Shown in pieces: positions 27,686 through 35,921 of a stretch of DNA of 64,000 nt. Below the pieces are notes generated by a model, which saw nothing but the letters and a program-made list of their open reading frames with translations, made no database searches and was not told where the DNA came from. The stretch is from contig JAINDL010000001.1 of assembly GCA_019931245.1 (NCBI GenBank), positions 1-64,000 of the forward strand, in the 5' to 3' direction. Position numbers and translations under genes: made by a program. This DNA is from Bryobacteraceae bacterium CoA2 C42. Lineage in GTDB: Bacteria > Acidobacteriota > Terriglobia > Bryobacterales > Bryobacteraceae. How positions within the stretch are numbered: the stretch's first letter is position 1; the number at the start of each line of letters is the position of its first letter.

Positions 27686-28912
27686 CTACTCGAGATCGCG
27701 GCCGTTCGTCTCCGGCAAACCCAAAACCAGCAGCCCGCCCAGCGCGAAGAAGCCCGCCGTCATCGCCAGCGCCGCGCCGAGGCCATGCCGGTCGGCCAGA
27801 AACCCGATGCCGGCCGGCGCCAGCGCGCTCACCACCCGGCCCCCGTTGTAGCAGAAGCCCTGCGCTGTGGCGCGGATCCCGCTCGGGAACAGTTCGCTCA
27901 AGATCGCCCCGAACGCGCTGTAGTAGCCGTGCCCGAAGAACCCCACGAGCGGCCCCAGCGCCAACAGGAAACCGGGACTCTGCGCGAGGCCCCCGTAGAG
28001 GTAGGTCACCACCCCCGCCCCCAGCAGAAACCCCACAAACGCCGGCCGCCGTCCGAACCGGTCCGCCAGAAAGCCGAAGCTCAGATAGCCGGCCAGCGCC
28101 CCCAACTGCATCGGAATGATGAACCCTGTCGACCGTACCACGCTCAACCCCGCGCCCCCCTTCTCCACCGGCGAGGCCAGATACGCCGGCACCCAGGTGA
28201 ACAGCCCCCAATAGGCAAACAGAATCAGACTCGCCATGCTCACCGAAACCAGCACATAGCGCCGCAGCGGCGGCCGCCACAAGCTCCCGAGCGGCTGCCG
28301 CGGCAAGGCCGGCGACCACGCCGCCGGCTCGGGCACCGCCCGGCGGATCCACAGCGTCAGCAGCGCCGGCAGGATGCCCAGGGCAAACAGCGGCCGCCAC
28401 CCGTAGGTGGGCAGAATCGCCGCCGCCAGCAGGCTGGCCAGAATGTAGCCGATCGCCCAACCGGACTGCGTGATCGCGATCGCCTTGCCGCGGTGCCGGG
28501 CCGGCCACGATTCGGCCACCAGCACGGTGCCCGCGCTCCACTCGGCGCCGAGCCCAAAACCCACCAGAATCCGCCAAAACAGCAGCTGTTCAAAGCTGCT
28601 GGCCGTCGCAATCGCCGCCGTGAACAGGGAGTAGGTCAGAATGGAGCCCATCAACACCCGCGTCCGCCCAACGCGGTCGGCCAGATACCCGGCCAGAATC
28701 CCGCCGAGCGCGGCCGCGAACAGCATGGCGGTGGTCAACAGGCCGCTCTGGGTACCCGTCAGCGCAAACTCCTGCTGGATGGCCACCAGCGCAAACGAGT
28801 ACAGCATGACGTCCATCGCGTCCAGCATCCAGCCGAGCATGGCCGCCAGCAGGGTGCGCCACTGCACCGGGGTGATTTCGGCAAAGAGAGACAAGTTTCT
28901 AATATAGGCCAT
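27686..28912 (-). CDS. MFS transporter, sialate/aromatic-acid:H+ symporter-like
   Basis: 408 residues from ATG at 28912 (MAYIRNLSLFAEITPVQWRT); sequence further upstream in frame is not transporter-like. About 12 helices. Characteristic pieces are GWMLDAMDVMLYSFALVAIQ in helix 1 (the D-x-M-D pattern of SHS/AAHS carriers), GYLADRVGRTRVLMGS in the first cytoplasmic loop, GLGAEWSAGTVLVAESWP, and FLADRFGRRPAFVGFLLG in the central repeat. A carboxylic-acid substrate taken up with protons is likely from the family. It is transcribed away from the sodium symporter operon and shares a 107-base intergenic region with it. No ribosome site of note is visible. Confidence 0.85.
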   Translation of the reverse strand: MAYIRNLSLFAEITPVQWRTLLAAMLGWMLDAMDVMLYSFALVAIQQEFALTGTQSGLLTTAMLFAAALGGILAGYLADRVGRTRVLMGSILTYSLFTAAIATASSFEQLLFWRILVGFGLGAEWSAGTVLVAESWPARHRGKAIAITQSGWAIGYILASLLAAAILPTYGWRPLFALGILPALLTLWIRRAVPEPAAWSPALPRQPLGSLWRPPLRRYVLVSVSMASLILFAYWGLFTWVPAYLASPVEKGGAGLSVVRSTGFIIPMQLGALAGYLSFGFLADRFGRRPAFVGFLLGAGVVTYLYGGLAQSPGFLLALGPLVGFFGHGYYSAFGAILSELFPSGIRATAQGFCYNGGRVVSALAPAGIGFLADRHGLGAALAMTAGFFALGGLLVLGLPETNGRDLE

Positions 28913-28926
28913 AAAAAGAACCGATA

Positions 28927-28940
28927 CCGCAGAACTGCGG
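28927..28940. promoter_or_regulatory. Palindrome between divergent transporter genes
   Basis: CCGCAG-AA-CTGCGG is a perfect dyad 14 bases upstream of the MFS start, in the region that must hold promoters for both the MFS gene and the sodium symporter operon. A shared operator is a reasonable guess. No regulator gene is adjacent. Confidence 0.3.
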
Positions 28941-29019
28941 CGATTGCCTACAATGAGGTCTACCGCGTTGTAGTAGCAGCCCCTTGTCGTGGCGCTTCCC
29001 TTCCCCGAGGCAGAGTTCC

Positions 29020-30468
29020 ATGACACTGATGTTTTGGCCCGTAATCGTCTTCATGGCGATCTCCCTGGCCATCGGCCTGTATACGTACACCCAGGTTCGC
29101 GGTTCGAGCAAGAACTACACCGTCTGCAACAAGGCGATGCCGTTTCTGGTCATCGGCACGGCGCTGATGGCGCAGGCCGTGGATGGCAACGCCACGCTGG
29201 GCAATGTTTCGATGACGTGGGCCACCGGCTTTTGGGCCGGGGTTATGATCCCCGTCGGCCTCGCGTTGAGCCTGTTTTTCGTCGGCCGCTTCCTGGCCGC
29301 GCCGCTGAACCGCATGGACCTGCTGACCCTGCCCGAATTCTTCTACCGCCGCTATGACAAGCAGACCGAGGCGCTCACCTCCGCTCTCACGATTGTCTGT
29401 TTCACGGTGGTCATTGCCGGCAACCTGTCGGCGGTAGCCTGGATTTTTTCGGTGGTGAGCGGCCTGAGCTACGGCGCCTCGCTCGCGATTACGACGACGA
29501 TCATTGTGATCTACACCATGGCGGGCGGCCTGTTCGCCGCCATCTGGACGGACTTCTTCCAGATTCACGTTGCCCTCGTGGGATTCGCCGGCTCGGCCGG
29601 CTACGTGCTCTGGCGTTACGGTCTGGGAGACCTGCTCGCGAAAGTACCCGTCGAGCGGCTCGACGTCCGCGGCATCACCTCGCTCGAACACGGCGCCATG
29701 ATCAACTGGGCCGCGATGATTTCGCTCGCCTTCGGCAATGCCATGGCGCTCGACTTCATGGAACGGGTCTTCGCGGCCAACAGCCCGCGCACGGCGCAGC
29801 GCGCCTGCTACTACGCCGGCGTCCAAACCATGCTCATCGGCCTGTGCGCCTCCGTACTCGGTCTCGCCGCCATCTCGCTCGTGCCCACCGTGGCCGACCC
29901 GCGCATGGTGCTGCCGACGCTGGCCGCCGAACACCTGCCTTACTGGCTCGGGGTGCTCGTCTTTGTCGGTGTGCTCGGCGCCTCCATGTCGACGGCCAAC
30001 GGGGCGATGCTGGTGATCTCGGTGGTGCTGGCTCGGAACGTCTATCAGCGCTGGTCGAAAACAGCGGTGAGCGATGCCCGGATGCTGCTGCTGTCGAGGG
30101 TTCTGGCGATTCCCACCGCGGCGGCCGGCGCGTGGGTGGCCTATGTGCGACCCGAGCCGGGCATCCTGCTCGTAATCGCCTTCGACATTGTTTTTGCCGG
30201 CTGCGTGGCGCCCCTGGTGCTCGGCGTCTACTGGCGCAAGGCGACGGCCACGGCCGCGAAGGCGGCAATTCTGGCGGGCACGGCGGTCCGGGTCGTTTGC
30301 CACTTCACAATGCCTCCAGCGCTGGCGGGCCTGGACACGCTGCTGCCTCCCGTAGTCAGCCTCGCTACGCTGGTGGGCGTGACGCTGCTCACGCAGACCG
30401 CAACGGGAAACAACTTCGACCGCATGTACAACCCCGCGCCGGAAGACCGGCTGGCGGTCGAGGGCTAA
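29020..30468 (+). CDS. Sodium:solute symporter (SSS family)
   Basis: 482 residues from ATG at 29020, with a GAGG about nine bases upstream. Thirteen or so membrane helices are expected. Family features include the N-terminal GLYTYTQVRGSSKNYTVCNK, MAQAVDGNATLGNVSM in the first unwound helix, RMDLLTLPEFFYRRYDKQTE, YTMAGGLFAAIWTDFFQ, and VFVGVLGASMSTANGAML. These match LeuT-fold sodium symporters for organic acids, sugars or amino acids; I cannot fix the substrate. It starts an operon in which the next gene overlaps by one base and the third by four. Confidence 0.88.
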   Translation: MTLMFWPVIVFMAISLAIGLYTYTQVRGSSKNYTVCNKAMPFLVIGTALMAQAVDGNATLGNVSMTWATGFWAGVMIPVGLALSLFFVGRFLAAPLNRMDLLTLPEFFYRRYDKQTEALTSALTIVCFTVVIAGNLSAVAWIFSVVSGLSYGASLAITTTIIVIYTMAGGLFAAIWTDFFQIHVALVGFAGSAGYVLWRYGLGDLLAKVPVERLDVRGITSLEHGAMINWAAMISLAFGNAMALDFMERVFAANSPRTAQRACYYAGVQTMLIGLCASVLGLAAISLVPTVADPRMVLPTLAAEHLPYWLGVLVFVGVLGASMSTANGAMLVISVVLARNVYQRWSKTAVSDARMLLLSRVLAIPTAAAGAWVAYVRPEPGILLVIAFDIVFAGCVAPLVLGVYWRKATATAAKAAILAGTAVRVVCHFTMPPALAGLDTLLPPVVSLATLVGVTLLTQTATGNNFDRMYNPAPEDRLAVEG

Positions 30469-31274
30469 TGCTGCCGCTGCTCGCTTTCGCGCTGCAAGCC
30501 GGGGTGCTGCCCGCCCATTGGACGACGGGCGGCCCGGACTGCGCCCAAGTCCCGGACTGGCAGGTGCACGCCTATAACGACGACCTGCTGATTCTGCGCC
30601 AAAGCGGATGCGTCCACTATGAAAAGCCGTTTCTCTATCTTCTCTTCGGCCGGGAGCGGGCGCTGCTGCTCGATACCGGGGCGGGCCGGCCCGGGACGGC
30701 CGCCATCGTCGAAAAGTTACGCCGGGGTCTGCCGCTCCTCGTCGTGCACAGCCACGCCCACGGCGACCACGTCGCCGGCGATGCCGAACTCCGGGCGCTC
30801 CGCGGCGTGACCGTCATGGCGCCCGGTTTTGCCGAGTCGGTGGACCTTGGCGGGCGAACCGTCGAAGCGCTCGCCATCCCGGGTCACGACTCAGCCAGCG
30901 TTGCCTTCTACGATCAGCCCACCGGCCTGCTGCTCACCGGCGACTCCCTCTACCCGGGCCGGCTGTACATTCAGGATTTCCCCCGCTATCTGGCCAGCAT
31001 GCAGAATCTGCTCGCGTTCGCGGTCCGCCGGCCCGTGCGTCACATTCTCGGAACGCACATCGAGCAATCCTCGACGCCATTCGTCGACTATCCGGTGCGA
31101 ACCATGTATCAGCCCGCCGAACACCGGCTCGATTTATCGGTCGACCACCTCGAGGAGTTGGTCCGGGAGTTGGCCCGCATGGCCGGGAAGCCCGAGCGCA
31201 AGGCCCTGCGCAGCTTTACCATCTATCCTCGCCCGCCGAGGAACTTTTCGAACGGGAGTACCGGAACGCCATGA
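30468..31274 (+). CDS. Metallo-beta-lactamase-fold hydrolase
   Basis: 268 residues from ATG at 30468, overlapping the symporter stop by one base (TAATG). A short hydrophobic N-terminus (MLPLLAFALQAGVLPAHW) suggests export. Zinc-binding motif HSHAHGDHVAGD (HxHxDH), then GHDSASVAFYD and LLTGDSLYPGRLYIQDFP with the bridging aspartate, and HILGTHIEQSS with a late histidine. This is a complete binuclear active site of the glyoxalase II-like type. The substrate is unknown; coupling to a symporter suggests it processes the imported compound or a precursor outside the cell. Confidence 0.82.
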   Translation: MLPLLAFALQAGVLPAHWTTGGPDCAQVPDWQVHAYNDDLLILRQSGCVHYEKPFLYLLFGRERALLLDTGAGRPGTAAIVEKLRRGLPLLVVHSHAHGDHVAGDAELRALRGVTVMAPGFAESVDLGGRTVEALAIPGHDSASVAFYDQPTGLLLTGDSLYPGRLYIQDFPRYLASMQNLLAFAVRRPVRHILGTHIEQSSTPFVDYPVRTMYQPAEHRLDLSVDHLEELVRELARMAGKPERKALRSFTIYPRPPRNFSNGSTGTP

Positions 31275-32263
31275 AACTTTGGATTAGCATCGCCGTCATC
31301 ACCGCGACCGCCTGGGCCCAGCCGCCCCAGATGAAAAAAGGCAACCGCCCGCCCCGGGTTCCCCGCCCCGGCGTGAGCGACCCCGCGGTGAAGCATCCCA
31401 TGAGCGAGGTAAAGCCCGACGCCGTCTTCAACGTCCCCGGGGTACCCGATTGGCTCGTCATCACCAAGGACGCTGTCTGGGTTTCGAACAAACCCAAGGG
31501 GACGGTTTCGCGGATGGACAGCCGGACCAATCAGGTGACGGCCACCGTCGAAGTCGGCAAACAGCCCTGCAGCGGGATCACCGCGGGATTCGGTTCCATC
31601 TGGGCGCCCCTGTGCGGCGATAAGGCGCTGGCGCGCATCGACGCCAAAACCAACCGGTTGCTCACCACGCTGCCCTACGGCCCGGCCAACTCCGAGGGCG
31701 GACTCGCCGCGAGCAAAAACGCCATCTGGTACCCGACAGATAAAGGGACCCTCCTGCGGATCGACCCGAAGAGGAATACCGTGGTGGCGGAAATCCCGCT
31801 GCCGCCCGGCTCGAACGCGGCCGAGGTGGCGGCCGATGGGAGCGTCTGGGTGACGTCGACCGAAAAAAGCCTGCTCGTCCGGGTCGACCCGAAGACCAAC
31901 AAGGTGGTGGCGGAGATTCCCGTTGGCGACAAGCCGCGCTTCCTGTGCACCGGCGCCGGCTCCGTCTGGACCTACGATCAGGGCAAAGGAACCATCACCC
32001 GCGTCGATATCGCCACCAACAAGGTAGTCGCGACCATCGAAGCCGGTCTGCCGGGCGGCGGCGGCGAGATCGACTATTTCGACGGCTACGTGTGGGTGAC
32101 CTCCTTTGAGCATCCCATTACGAAGATCGACGTGAAGAACAATAAAGTAGTGGGCCAGTGGTCCGGACCGGGCGGCGATGCGATACAGGCCGGCCACGGC
32201 TATGTCTGGCTATCGAATCTGCGCGAACAGAACGTTTGGAAGATCAAGGCGGGTTCCCTCTGA
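31271..32263 (+). CDS. Secreted YVTN-type seven-bladed beta-propeller
   Basis: 330 residues; its ATG overlaps the previous stop by four bases (ATGA). Signal peptide MKLWISIAVITATAWAQ, then a basic, proline-rich linker. Blade repeats are plain: AVWVSNKPKGTVSRMDSRTN, SIWAPLCGDKALARIDAKTN, AIWYPTDKGTLLRIDPKRN, SVWVTSTEKSLLVRVDPKTN, SVWTYDQGKGTITRVDIATN and YVWVTSFEHPITKIDVKNN. Each ends with the x-N-K-V-V turn of the YVTN family. No catalytic residues are evident; a binding role next to the hydrolase is inferred. Confidence 0.85.
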   Translation: MKLWISIAVITATAWAQPPQMKKGNRPPRVPRPGVSDPAVKHPMSEVKPDAVFNVPGVPDWLVITKDAVWVSNKPKGTVSRMDSRTNQVTATVEVGKQPCSGITAGFGSIWAPLCGDKALARIDAKTNRLLTTLPYGPANSEGGLAASKNAIWYPTDKGTLLRIDPKRNTVVAEIPLPPGSNAAEVAADGSVWVTSTEKSLLVRVDPKTNKVVAEIPVGDKPRFLCTGAGSVWTYDQGKGTITRVDIATNKVVATIEAGLPGGGGEIDYFDGYVWVTSFEHPITKIDVKNNKVVGQWSGPGGDAIQAGHGYVWLSNLREQNVWKIKAGSL

Positions 32264-32282
32264 AGGTTTACGATAGAGGTGC

Positions 32283-32939
32283 GTGGCTACCGAACTCGCC
32301 CAAGCGATCCAGTTCTTCCTGGTGACGCTCTCGTCGATCTTTTTCCTGGTGGATCCGTTTGCTCTCGTGCCAACGTTTCTGGCGATGACGGCTTCATCCT
32401 CCCAAAGCCACCGGCGGGCGATGGCGCGGCGCGCCTCGTTTACCTGCTTCTTTCTGCTAACCGGCTTCGCCCTGGCGGGCTCGCTGGTCTTCGACGTTCT
32501 CGGCATCACGATGCCAGCCTTCAAGATCGCCGGCGGCATCATCCTGCTGCTGATCGGCATCGACATGGTGCAGGCGCGGCGCCCGGCCACCAACGAAACC
32601 GAAAAGGAGGCCGACGAGGGTGCCCACAAAGCCGACATCGGCATTGTTCCTCTCGGCATGCCGATGCTGGCCGGACCGGGGGCGATTTCAACGGTGATGG
32701 TCCTGATCGGGAGCGCCGAAACGCCCGTCAAATTCGGCCTGGTCATCGCCGCGCTCGCACTCACGGCCGCCGCAGCCTATCTCATTCTCTCCGCCGCCGA
32801 CCGGGTCCGCAAAATGCTCGGCGAGACCGGCATTCACATTCTGAGCCGCATTATGGGCATGCTGCTGATGGCGCTGGCCGTGCAGTTTATGGTGGACGGC
32901 CTGGCGTCGTTGGGATTCGCTACCGGGCGGAGTCGCTAG
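32283..32939 (+). CDS. MarC/UPF0056 family inner-membrane protein
   Basis: 218 residues from GTG at 32283, with AGAGGT just upstream. Six hydrophobic segments. Typical family pieces are LSSIFFLVDPFALVPTFLAM, AFKIAGGIILLLIGIDM, IVPLGMPMLAGPGAISTVMV and ILSRIMGMLLMALAVQFMVD. MarC-type proteins are integral membrane proteins of uncertain function; the old link to multiple antibiotic resistance was not upheld. It follows the propeller gene by 20 bases and may be part of that operon. Its last 20 bases overlap the 3' end of the convergent metalloprotease-like gene. Confidence 0.88.
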   Translation: MATELAQAIQFFLVTLSSIFFLVDPFALVPTFLAMTASSSQSHRRAMARRASFTCFFLLTGFALAGSLVFDVLGITMPAFKIAGGIILLLIGIDMVQARRPATNETEKEADEGAHKADIGIVPLGMPMLAGPGAISTVMVLIGSAETPVKFGLVIAALALTAAAAYLILSAADRVRKMLGETGIHILSRIMGMLLMALAVQFMVDGLASLGFATGRSR

Positions 32940-33567
32940 CCGGCTCTCCGGCCGCCGGCAACGGAGCCTGCGTCCGCTCCGCGGCCATACTGCGCTGCGC
33001 CAGCAGATTCACTTCGCGAGGCGTGAAGCCAAGCGCGGGGCTGACCAGGTGAGCGGGCGAAAGGCTAGGCTGCGCGATCCCGGCCACGGCGTGCGCCGGA
33101 CTGCCGGTCAGCACGTGGTAGAGTTCATGGGCAACCACGCGGCCCAGGGCCCGGCCGATCATCTCCTGCCGAGCCGCCATCGGCTCACCATTGGCGACGA
33201 CCCGCAACATGTTCCGCACCCGGGCGCAGTCCACTTCCATAAAGGGCAGCATCTCCTGCCCCGTTCGATGGGTCCAGGCGAGAGCATGGGGTCCGCCTGC
33301 CGTAACGCGTGGCGTGGGCGTGTCCATCCGGCATTCCGATTGAAACCGCACCACCACCAAATCCGGAAACGAGTCCTCAGGCCGCATCTTCGCCCGGTCG
33401 ATCCAGGTGAAACGGTAGCCGGTCTCGCCAAAAGCCTGATCAAGTTCCTGCCGGAAGGAGAAAGCTACCTCTCGCGGCATCGGGGAGGGAGCATCAATGA
33501 TCAGAGCAATCGGGGAAGCCAGCGCGCAAACCGACAGGGCGCTCAACAGCACGAATTTGATCCACAC
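32920..33567 (-). CDS. Small secreted HExxH metalloprotease-like protein
   Basis: 215 residues from GTG at 33567, chosen because AAGAGG lies six bases upstream; a TTG six codons earlier (33585) has no such site. Signal peptide WIKFVLLSALSVCALASP. The centre holds GRVVAHELYHVLTGSPAH, a zinc-type HExxH motif followed by a further histidine and later GIAQPSLSP, similar to short putative metallopeptidases common in Solibacter relatives. The N-terminal part includes FRQELDQAFGETGYRF. Substrate unknown. The gene overlaps the end of marC by 20 bases on the opposite strand. Confidence 0.72.
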   Translation of the reverse strand: MWIKFVLLSALSVCALASPIALIIDAPSPMPREVAFSFRQELDQAFGETGYRFTWIDRAKMRPEDSFPDLVVVRFQSECRMDTPTPRVTAGGPHALAWTHRTGQEMLPFMEVDCARVRNMLRVVANGEPMAARQEMIGRALGRVVAHELYHVLTGSPAHAVAGIAQPSLSPAHLVSPALGFTPREVNLLAQRSMAAERTQAPLPAAGEPASDSAR

Positions 33568-33655
33568 AGGGGACCTCTTGTTCAAACCTGGAAAGTAACG
33601 GGAGAAACGCGCTCCCTGTTCGCCACCAGTCTACTACAGGATTGATTTGCCGTGG

Positions 33656-34192
33656 CTAGGCCGAAACCAGCACCGCTTCGGCGTCCAACACGCTGGCCAG
33701 AGCATGCAGAACCGAAGCAATCCGTACCGCCGCCAACACATTCTCCTCGGCCAATCCCTTCTCGCGCACTACTTTTTCGTGCGAATCGACGCACTTATCG
33801 CAGGCGTTGATGGCGGAAACGGCCAGGCAGAAGAGTTCAAAATCCACGTGGGCGATCCCGTGCGTGCGCAAAACGTTCATGCGCAGGCGGGCCGGCATGG
33901 TGGAGTACTTCTGATTGGTGGTGAGATGGTGAAAGCGGTAGAAGACGTTGTTCATGCCCATGATGGCAGCCGCGGCCTTGGCGGCCTCCACGGCTTCGGG
34001 CGAGAGGTGCTTGGCGGCCTCCGCGGCGATGGCCGTCAGTAGCCGCGGGTTGCGGGCAGCCATGGCGCAAGCCAGCGCCGAGCCCCACGCCTGTTGCGGA
34101 GTCAGGTCAGGCTGCTGCATGACGCTGCTCAGGTTGAGTTTCAAGTCCTTGGCGTAGGCCGGGACGGTTTCCATGAGATGTTCGAGATTCAT
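33656..34192 (-). CDS. ahpD: Alkylhydroperoxidase AhpD
   Basis: 178 residues from ATG at 34192; a TTG six codons upstream lacks a ribosome site. The carboxymuconolactone-decarboxylase fold carries the redox motif INACDKCVDSHE (Cys131, Cys134, His138) preceded by HVDFELFCLAVS with the conserved Glu119. The histidine found between the cysteines in the mycobacterial enzyme is a lysine here. Length matches the family. AhpD passes electrons to AhpC in systems without AhpF. It is third in the order perR-ahpC-ahpD, but an intrinsic terminator stands between ahpC and ahpD, so its expression may depend on readthrough. Confidence 0.9.
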   Translation of the reverse strand: MNLEHLMETVPAYAKDLKLNLSSVMQQPDLTPQQAWGSALACAMAARNPRLLTAIAAEAAKHLSPEAVEAAKAAAAIMGMNNVFYRFHHLTTNQKYSTMPARLRMNVLRTHGIAHVDFELFCLAVSAINACDKCVDSHEKVVREKGLAEENVLAAVRIASVLHALASVLDAEAVLVSA

Positions 34193-34208
34193 AAAAGGAA
34201 TTCCAGGC

Positions 34209-34238
34209 AAGAAAAGAGCGGGCCGTCCTGGCCCGCTC
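34209..34238 (-). terminator. Intrinsic terminator between ahpC and ahpD
   Basis: On the minus strand a perfect nine-base-pair stem (GAGCGGGCC / GGCCCGCTC, loop of five) at 34216-34238 is followed at once by TTTTCTT. It lies 22 bases past the ahpC stop and 17 bases before the ahpD start, so it should attenuate transcription into ahpD. Confidence 0.85.
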
Positions 34239-34259
34239 GCGTTCTTTTCGGGCGACTGC

Positions 34260-34793
34260 CTAGCTCAGGGTCGGCTGGCCTTTCTCCCAGTTGCAGGGGC
34301 AGAGTTCGTCGGTCTGCAGGGCGTCCAGAACGCGCAAAACCTCTTTGGGGTTCCGGCCCACCGACAGGTCGTTCACGCTGACGAAGCGGATGATGTTCTC
34401 CGGGTCGACGATAAAGGTAGCGCGCTGCGCGGCGCCGATCTTCGGGTCGCGGATGCCGAGCGCGGTGACGAGTTCCGACTTGAAGTCGGACAGCATCGGG
34501 AACGGCAGATCGCGCAGGTCGTCGTGGTGCTTGCGCCAGTTCAGGTGGGTGAACCAGGAGTCGGTCGAACCGCCGAGCACCTGTGCATCCCGGTCCGCGA
34601 ACTCCTTGTTTGCCTTGCCGAATGCCGCGATCTCGGTCGGGCAGACGAAGGTAAAGTCGAGGGGCCAGAAAAAGTAGACCTTCCACTTACCCGGGTAGGA
34701 GTCCTGATGGATCTCCGCGAACTCTTTGCCCTGTTCGAGGCTGACGGCGGCGTTCAGATGAAACGCCGGAAACTTCTCTCCAACTCCAAGCAT
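34260..34793 (-). CDS. ahpC: Peroxiredoxin AhpC
   Basis: 177 residues from ATG at 34793, with TAGGAGA about ten bases upstream. The peroxidatic cysteine is Cys51 in LDFTFVCPTEIAAF. Near the C-terminus Cys165 and Cys167 (ELCPCNWEKGQ) form the extra cysteine pair known from actinobacterial-type AhpC, which works with AhpD. GGSTDSWFTHLNWRK is the usual dimer-interface segment. It reduces hydrogen and organic peroxides in the cytoplasm. It follows the PerR-type gene by 13 bases, and the partner ahpD is next after a terminator. Confidence 0.93.
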   Translation of the reverse strand: MLGVGEKFPAFHLNAAVSLEQGKEFAEIHQDSYPGKWKVYFFWPLDFTFVCPTEIAAFGKANKEFADRDAQVLGGSTDSWFTHLNWRKHHDDLRDLPFPMLSDFKSELVTALGIRDPKIGAAQRATFIVDPENIIRFVSVNDLSVGRNPKEVLRVLDALQTDELCPCNWEKGQPTLS

Positions 34794-34806
34794 GCGTGCT
34801 TATCTC

Positions 34807-35244
34807 CTAAGTAGATTGGGAAGCGCAATCCGGACAAAGTCCGTGCGCCTCCATAATGAAGCGGTTGACCCGGAATCCGGGTGGCAACGGCTGTTGTAAA
34901 TGTATTGCCTCGCTGCCTTCGGCCGGAAGGTCGAACATCATCCGGCATACGGTGCAGACAAAATGATGATGGGGCTCCGGGTTCGCCTCCAAACGCAGCG
35001 ATCCGTGGTGCAAACTCGCCTCCCCAATCAGACCTCGATCGAGAAAGGTGTGGATGTTGCGGTAAACGGTCCCCAGCGAAATGGAGGGAATCTCCCGCCG
35101 AACCCTCTCATACAGAGACTCCGGGCTGGGATGATCCGTTGCTTCAAGCAGGGCCCGAAAAAGCACCTGCCGTTGATGGGTGCAGGGCAACCCTGCCGCC
35201 ACGCAATGAGCACGAAACCAATCCATCCGCTGCTCTACGTCCAT
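34807..35244 (-). CDS. perR: Fur-family peroxide regulator, PerR-like
   Basis: 145 residues from ATG at 35244 (MDVEQRMDWFRAHCVAAG). Winged-helix segment with TDHPSPESLYERVRR and SLGTVYRNIHTFLDRGLI, then the metal-sensing part with HHHFVCTVC and GLCPDC, the two CxxC pairs of the structural zinc site. Position directly upstream of ahpC and ahpD argues for PerR rather than Fur. PerR represses peroxide-defence genes until its metal site is oxidised. An imperfect dyad lies 42 bases upstream of the start and could be its own operator. Confidence 0.85.
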   Translation of the reverse strand: MDVEQRMDWFRAHCVAAGLPCTHQRQVLFRALLEATDHPSPESLYERVRREIPSISLGTVYRNIHTFLDRGLIGEASLHHGSLRLEANPEPHHHFVCTVCRMMFDLPAEGSEAIHLQQPLPPGFRVNRFIMEAHGLCPDCASQST

Positions 35245-35285
35245 TCTCTTCTGTGGATGCAGCAGGGGTGACGATCGATGCAGTT

Positions 35286-35301
35286 TTCTACCAGATGAGA
35301 A
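35286..35301. promoter_or_regulatory. Candidate PerR operator upstream of perR-ahpC
   Basis: TTCT-N8-AGAA, embedded in an A/T-richer stretch (ttttctaccagatgagaata), lies 42-57 bases upstream of the perR start in an otherwise GC-rich region. On the minus strand TATTCT at its edge could serve as a -10. The match to known PerR boxes is only partial. Confidence 0.4.
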
Positions 35302-35307
35302 TAGTTC

Positions 35308-35883
35308 CTATCGGGTTGCCGCCAGGGCCTGGGTCATCTCCATGAGGGGCAAGCCGGAGGCGGCTCCGGCGCTCAACGCCGCGGCGAACTCAGCATCGGC
35401 AAGGCCGGCAAAGCGCTTCCAGCGCGCCGGTCCATATACCTCCCGCCAGAGGTCCAAATCGAGAATTCCCAGGGGATCGACGCCCTCATGATGCGCCTCA
35501 CGGCTCGACACGGGAGCCGGTAGATCTTCAATGAAGCGCATCGCTGCCCAAATTTGCGGCCGTCCGAAGGCGCACGAGAGAAACCGCCCCCGCCAGATGG
35601 GTTCGTTTCGCCGTTCCCGAATGTGCCGCCAGAGCGCATACTCCCGGTTCACCTGAGCCATGGCGCGCGACAGCGCCGGCGCCGTGACCGGCAGCACCAG
35701 CAGATGGACGGCGTCCGGAGCGAGCGCGTAGCCCAACACGGACAGATGATGCCGCGCCGCGGACCGGCCGAGCACGTAGAGGTAGGCGTGGTAGTCGTCG
35801 GCGCGCCCAAACGCCGGCGCCACCGCGGGTTGGCGGATATAGTGGGGGAAGAAAGGAAGGGTGATCCGGCGCGCTCTGGCCAT
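35308..35883 (-). CDS. REP-associated tyrosine transposase (Y1) relative, catalytically degenerate
   Basis: 191 residues from ATG at 35883. It follows the Y1_Tnp/RAYT pattern: RRITLPFFPHYIRQPAVAPA (normally ...HHIVQRGNNRQ), DDYHAYLYVLGRSAARHHLS, YALAPDAVHLLVLP, SRAMAQVNREYALWRH, RRNEPIWRGRFLSCAF and AAMRFIEDLP (normally RYIELNPVRAG). In the metal-binding HUH motif the first histidine is replaced by alanine (residues 58-60 are A-V-H), and no clear catalytic tyrosine helix follows. It is either an inactivated remnant kept in frame or a domesticated DNA-binding protein. A hairpin-rich repeat array lies 2.1 kb away. Confidence 0.75.
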   Translation of the reverse strand: MARARRITLPFFPHYIRQPAVAPAFGRADDYHAYLYVLGRSAARHHLSVLGYALAPDAVHLLVLPVTAPALSRAMAQVNREYALWRHIRERRNEPIWRGRFLSCAFGRPQIWAAMRFIEDLPAPVSSREAHHEGVDPLGILDLDLWREVYGPARWKRFAGLADAEFAAALSAGAASGLPLMEMTQALAATR

Positions 35884-35921
35884 GTACGGTGACAGTGGCG
35901 GCCCGAGCGCGCGGTTCTCAC

